A stretch of DNA of 64,000 nt from Chrysomallon squamiferum (Eukaryota; Mollusca; Gastropoda; Neomphalida; Peltospiridae), in contig CM022665.1 of the NCBI GenBank assembly GCA_012295275.1, forward strand, positions 37,005,933 through 37,069,932, in the 5' to 3' direction. The position numbers and the translations under genes were made by a program. Shown piece after piece: positions 62,838 through 64,000 of the stretch. How positions within the stretch are numbered: the first letter of the stretch is position 1; each line of letters begins with the position of its first letter. A model generated the notes under the pieces. The model ran no database searches. It saw nothing but the letters and a program-made list of their open reading frames with translations, and was not told the DNA's origin.

Positions 62838-64000
62838 AATCTTTATCTTTTAGTGACTTTTGTACTGGTTTTCAGTGTTCTGACAGTTGCCTTCATGTGT
62901 GGGTTTAGATGTGTGATTAAACACAAACATGTGGCCCACCTATCAGTAGTACTGCCAGTAGAAAATGATCATAAACATACTGTGCATCAGCATGTTGTGT
63001 ATAATGATATTATCATTAATACATTTTATACATTTCCCTAGAGTAGAGCTCACACAGACCTAACTTATGTATGTAAAATAATTTTAAAAATATAAATAAT
63101 TTCTAGCAGATACTTATTTATTTTATATTTATATTACAACAGAAGCAACTTCACTGGGCCTCCATGAAGATGCATACAAATCTGAAATATTCATCAGGTA
63201 TATTACTGTACCAGCCTGGCTAGAGTTAAGTCACTGCTAGTAAAGTTTATCTGTGGTGGTACAAGTAAATGGTTTAATAGAATACTTCATATTTCCAAGT
63301 TACTTGATATATATACAATATATTTATACCATTTCTTTGTATCACCAAATTGGTTCTGTTTGCTATTAACTCCTACACAGAACTAGTTGTTTAAGTTAGT
63401 TATCATCGTTGTCCTGAACAGGACATAAGGCTATGATAGGGCTTTTCAGATGGTTTTGTTCTAAATGGAAAGATGCAAGACAACAATATCCTCACCTTTC
63501 TCTTACATGCTATCATGTCTTGAACACAATTCTGGCTTTTATATTATGCCCTAGACAGATGTGCTTCATCCTTTTTATGGATTTGAATGTGTGATTAGTT
63601 ATCTTAGTCTTTTTAATAGTAATGACATAAGATAAGCTTTTTATTAAACTTGAGAAAAGAAATCTGTAGTAATCTGTGATTTACTATTGATTACAAGAAA
63701 AGAGGTCGTTTATAATGCACTAAGTCAAATACCTAAATGCTTGTCTTTCAATTAGTTTTGTATGCACTAACCCAAAGTATAGTCTCTTAACATTGCTAAG
63801 AAATATATGCATTAGTGTAAACAACAATTAGTTCTGAAAAAAAATATATAGATTTAAAAGTGGACATCATGACTTGGCATAATAATCCTAATCCATTTTA
63901 TTTCACTTCCTTTACTGTGGGAATTATTTTATTTTTTACTTATTTTTTTTAAATAAAAATAAAAATATTTATCATTTCCAATGACTTTAGCAAATTCTAA
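62838..64000. other. Right end of window, no gene seen
   Basis: AT-rich sequence with moderate complexity around 63150-63480 (for example GCAACTTCACTGGGCCTCC). I find no exon with credible splice sites, RNA gene or complete repeat. Confidence 0.5.

Overview
This is nuclear DNA from an animal. It is very A+T-rich, full of microsatellites ((AAT)n, (TA)n, (CA)n, poly-A/T), and every recognisable gene is broken into short exons with GT/AG introns. The gene set (a ciliary multi-domain adenylate kinase, a mitochondrial ribosomal protein, an EMAP-like microtubule protein) fits a metazoan invertebrate. The (TATG)n, (AAT)n and (CA)n content and small dispersed repeats would suit a mollusc, perhaps a cephalopod, but the sequence does not prove this. 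There is no bacterial, viral, CRISPR, rRNA or tRNA feature that I can support.

Layout: (1) about 0.2-23.7 kb, minus strand: AK9, at least 33 coding exons, running off the left edge before its C-terminus. It has four P-loop adenylate-kinase modules, and a YHS-like CPV module precedes kinases 2-4 and follows kinase 4. (2) 24.9-29.8 kb, plus strand: MRPS5, 11 coding exons, complete (436 aa), head-to-head with AK9 across 1.2 kb. (3) 31.4-58.5 kb, minus strand: an EML1/2/4-type gene, 22 coding exons including two cassette candidates, complete (827 aa), tail-to-tail with MRPS5. A candidate alternative first exon lies at 62.8 kb. (4) 58.5-64 kb: otherwise no recognisable coding sequence.

The three genes do not form one pathway. 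AK9 (nucleotide homeostasis, often ciliary or flagellar) and EML (microtubules) are cytoskeleton-linked; MRPS5 is mitochondrial translation. The most interesting structure is at gene-architecture level. Exon edges with their splice sites have been tandemly duplicated and are decaying inside introns at four places in two genes. There is a one-nucleotide reading-phase conflict exactly inside the P-loop of AK9 kinase 4. The EML gene carries a U12-type intron, a GC-AG intron, symmetrical cassette exons and a ~400-bp intronic palindrome. All exon boundaries were read by eye from splice consensus, reading phase and family resemblance, without transcript data. The summed exon lengths of MRPS5 and EML close in frame, which supports those two models.
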